Shown here piece after piece: positions 4,931 to 6,686 of a stretch of 6,686 nt of DNA. How positions within the stretch are numbered: the first letter of the stretch is position 1; every line of letters starts with the position of its first letter. A program made the position numbers and the translations under genes. The notes below the pieces were generated by a model, which was not told the DNA's origin, made no database searches, and worked only from the letters and a program-made list of their open reading frames with translations. Location: the NCBI GenBank assembly GCA_023251695.1, contig JAHEYE010000196.1, forward strand, positions 1 to 6,686. Reading direction: 5' to 3'. The stretch is from Sphingobacteriaceae bacterium (lineage in GTDB: Bacteria; Bacteroidota; Bacteroidia; B-17B0; Aurantibacillaceae).

Positions 4931-6686
4931 TCATTGTGAATTTAAACTGATGTGTTTGTTTTCACTTATAGTGATTTGCCCACCATCAATCATCTCATTC
5001 AAAACAGAGGTCCACTGCTCATCGTTAAATTTTACTAATTTTTCCTTTAGTTGGTCGATGTGTAAGGGTTCTTTTTTGAGATGTTTTAAGATTTCTGTTT
5101 CTATCTTCTTGTTATCCGGATTTTGTTTTTGAGCTAAACACACATCGCAATAACCACATTTTTCGCCGCTCAGTTCATTAAAGTAATTGAGCAAAAAAAC
5201 CTGACGGCACAAAGTGGTCTGGTTGGCGTATTCAATTACCTGATTGGTTTTTTCAATGTAACGCTGCTTTAAATATTTATAATTACTCAGATTTAATTCG
5301 ATGTGTTTCGAATTAATCCTATCCTGTAACAAAATAATCCGTGGTAATTCGGTTGGTTTAATGTAGGACATCACCTCTTGTTTTGTCAAAAATTCTAATT
5401 GTTCATTTACAAACTGAATGGTGTTTTTAATACGGTAAGCAATATCTTTTTCATTGATGTAAGCGTAATGTTCAAAAATACCACCGTAACTTCTTACTAA
5501 AGTTTTAAGAAGCAATTCGTACTTCGGATACTTCACCTCAAATGCATACACATCCTCTTTTCCCATTGTAATCATACATTTGGCGGGCTCATAGCCTGCG
5601 TCCAAGAATGAAAGATAATTTTCCTTTTCTAAAAACTTAATGCTGTTAAATAACAAAACGGGATGAAGACTGTACAATTTCGACACTTCATCCAAATCAA
5701 ATTCAAAATTCAGACCTTGTCCCGAATTCATGGCTACCTGATAATAATTACAGATTGCATTATAACAATTCTGAATCATTTTTAAATCCGGAAAAGCAAA
5801 TTCAACCGCTTCCAGCAATTGTGATTCGTCTTTCTTAGTGAATAACAATACAGCATAAGCCGCTTTTCCGTCGCGCCCTGCCCTGCCCGCTTCCTGGAAA
5901 TATGACTCGAGGCTATCCGGCAAATCCATATTCACTACAAAACGCACATCAGGTTTATCAATACCCATACCGAAAGCATTGGTTGCAACTATCACCTGGA
6001 ATTTATTATTGATCCACTTCTCTTGTTTTTCGGCGCGTATCGAATTTTTTATTCCTGCATGATAAAAATCTGCGCTAATTTTTAAGCGGTTCAATGTGGC
6101 TGCTATTTGTTCGGTGCGCTTTCTGTTTTTTACATAAATAACCCCGGAGCCACCAATATTATTGATGATTTTAAGTAGGCGCTCAATTTTATTTTCTTCA
6201 AGCTGCACAACATAACGCAAATTATTTCTGCCAAACGATTGACGGAAAATTTGTGGCTTTTTTAATTCTAGTTTTTTTGAAACGTCATCTATTACTTCTT
6301 TGGTTGCACTGGCTGTAACTGCAATCAAAGGTAAATCTTTGAAATATTCCCTTACCTTGGCAATACGCAAATAACTCGGCCGGAAATCGTATCCCCATTG
6401 GGAAATGCAATGTGCTTCATCAACTGCAATTAAATTAATGGGTAAGTAACTAAGTTGCTTTCTGAAATCTTCATTCTCCAAACGCTCCGGCGAAACATAT
6501 AAAAATTGCACATGCCCGTAAGCCGCGTTATTGAGAGCAATTTCAATTTCTTTATAATTCATCGCCGAGCTTATGGCGACTGCGGAAATACCTTTCTTTT
6601 TTAAATTCTGAACCTGGTCGTTCATCAAGGCAATTAAAGGCGACACTACAAGCGTGGTTCCACCTAAAACCAAACCGGGCAACTGA
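4931..6686 (-). CDS. recQ: RecQ-family ATP-dependent DNA helicase, 5' end missing
   Basis: RecQ helicases are 3'-to-5' DNA unwinding enzymes in recombination and repair. The frame runs to the window edge; the first visible codons read Gln-Leu-Pro-Gly-Leu, so the TTG at 6682 is an internal Leu codon and not a start. The Walker A region and the N-terminus, probably about 50 residues, lie outside. Counting that Leu as residue 1, the motifs are TTLVVSPLIALM (9-20, motif Ia), DEAH at 88-91 followed by the aromatic-rich loop CISQWGYDFRPSY, AVTASAT (121-127, motif III), ATNAFGMGIDKPDVR (233-247, motif V) and QEAGRAGRDG (263-272, motif VI). Zinc-binding cysteines are C492, C509, C512 and C515. A short winged-helix-like C-terminus follows, and no HRDC domain is seen. 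About 220 residues separate motif VI from the zinc site, far more than in E. coli RecQ. Confidence 0.92.
   Translation of the reverse strand, partial: QLPGLVLGGTTLVVSPLIALMNDQVQNLKKKGISAVAISSAMNYKEIEIALNNAAYGHVQFLYVSPERLENEDFRKQLSYLPINLIAVDEAHCISQWGYDFRPSYLRIAKVREYFKDLPLIAVTASATKEVIDDVSKKLELKKPQIFRQSFGRNNLRYVVQLEENKIERLLKIINNIGGSGVIYVKNRKRTEQIAATLNRLKISADFYHAGIKNSIRAEKQEKWINNKFQVIVATNAFGMGIDKPDVRFVVNMDLPDSLESYFQEAGRAGRDGKAAYAVLLFTKKDESQLLEAVEFAFPDLKMIQNCYNAICNYYQVAMNSGQGLNFEFDLDEVSKLYSLHPVLLFNSIKFLEKENYLSFLDAGYEPAKCMITMGKEDVYAFEVKYPKYELLLKTLVRSYGGIFEHYAYINEKDIAYRIKNTIQFVNEQLEFLTKQEVMSYIKPTELPRIILLQDRINSKHIELNLSNYKYLKQRYIEKTNQVIEYANQTTLCRQVFLLNYFNELSGEKCGYCDVCLAQKQNPDNKKIETEILKHLKKEPLHIDQLKEKLVKFNDEQWTSVLNEMIDGGQITISENKHISLNSQ

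Noticed and set aside
4950..5132. Plus-strand open frame inside the recQ 3' end
   Set aside because: It is antisense to the C-terminal winged-helix region, with no domain.

Overview
The window looks like ordinary chromosome of a member of the Bacteroidota. The evidence is the low GC content, signal peptides ending in Ala-Gln, a DUF3078 beta-barrel protein, the lack of clear Shine-Dalgarno sequences before most genes, and a -7 box of the Bacteroidota type (TAnnTTTG). The genus cannot be resolved. All eight coding sequences lie on the minus strand, so transcription runs from high to low coordinates.

In order of transcription: (1) the 3' part of a recQ-type helicase gene (6686 down to 4931), cut at its 5' end by the window edge. 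(2) A 211-base intergenic region holding a GC-rich, 118-base repeat-like element (4796-4913) and a promoter candidate. (3) A secreted MORN-repeat (YwqK-like) protein (4719-3970). (4) A 41-base gap with a degenerate octamer tandem repeat. (5) mnmA, the tRNA U34 2-thiolase gene (3928-2825). (6) A two-gene type II toxin-antitoxin module: a small antitoxin (2784-2590) and a RelE/ParE-family toxin (2590-2333), overlapping by one base. (7) mqnE, a radical-SAM enzyme gene of the futalosine route to menaquinone (2302-1154). (8) A DUF3078 outer-membrane barrel gene (1148-189), starting 5 bases after mqnE. (9) The first 44 codons of a membrane protein that resembles the N-terminus of a Wzz-type polysaccharide chain-length protein (133-1), cut by the window edge.

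The genes are mostly unrelated housekeeping functions: DNA repair, tRNA modification, quinone synthesis and cell envelope. Apart from mqnE-DUF3078 and the toxin-antitoxin pair, no shared pathway is evident. Several long open frames were shortened. The MORN, antitoxin, mqnE and DUF3078 genes all have in-frame upstream extensions that are better explained as read-through of intergenic or neighbouring sequence.

I found no clearly undescribed system. The items most worth a second look are the GC-rich intergenic element, the non-canonical RecQ domain order, the three-cysteine set in MnmA, and the toxin-antitoxin pair placed between two housekeeping genes.
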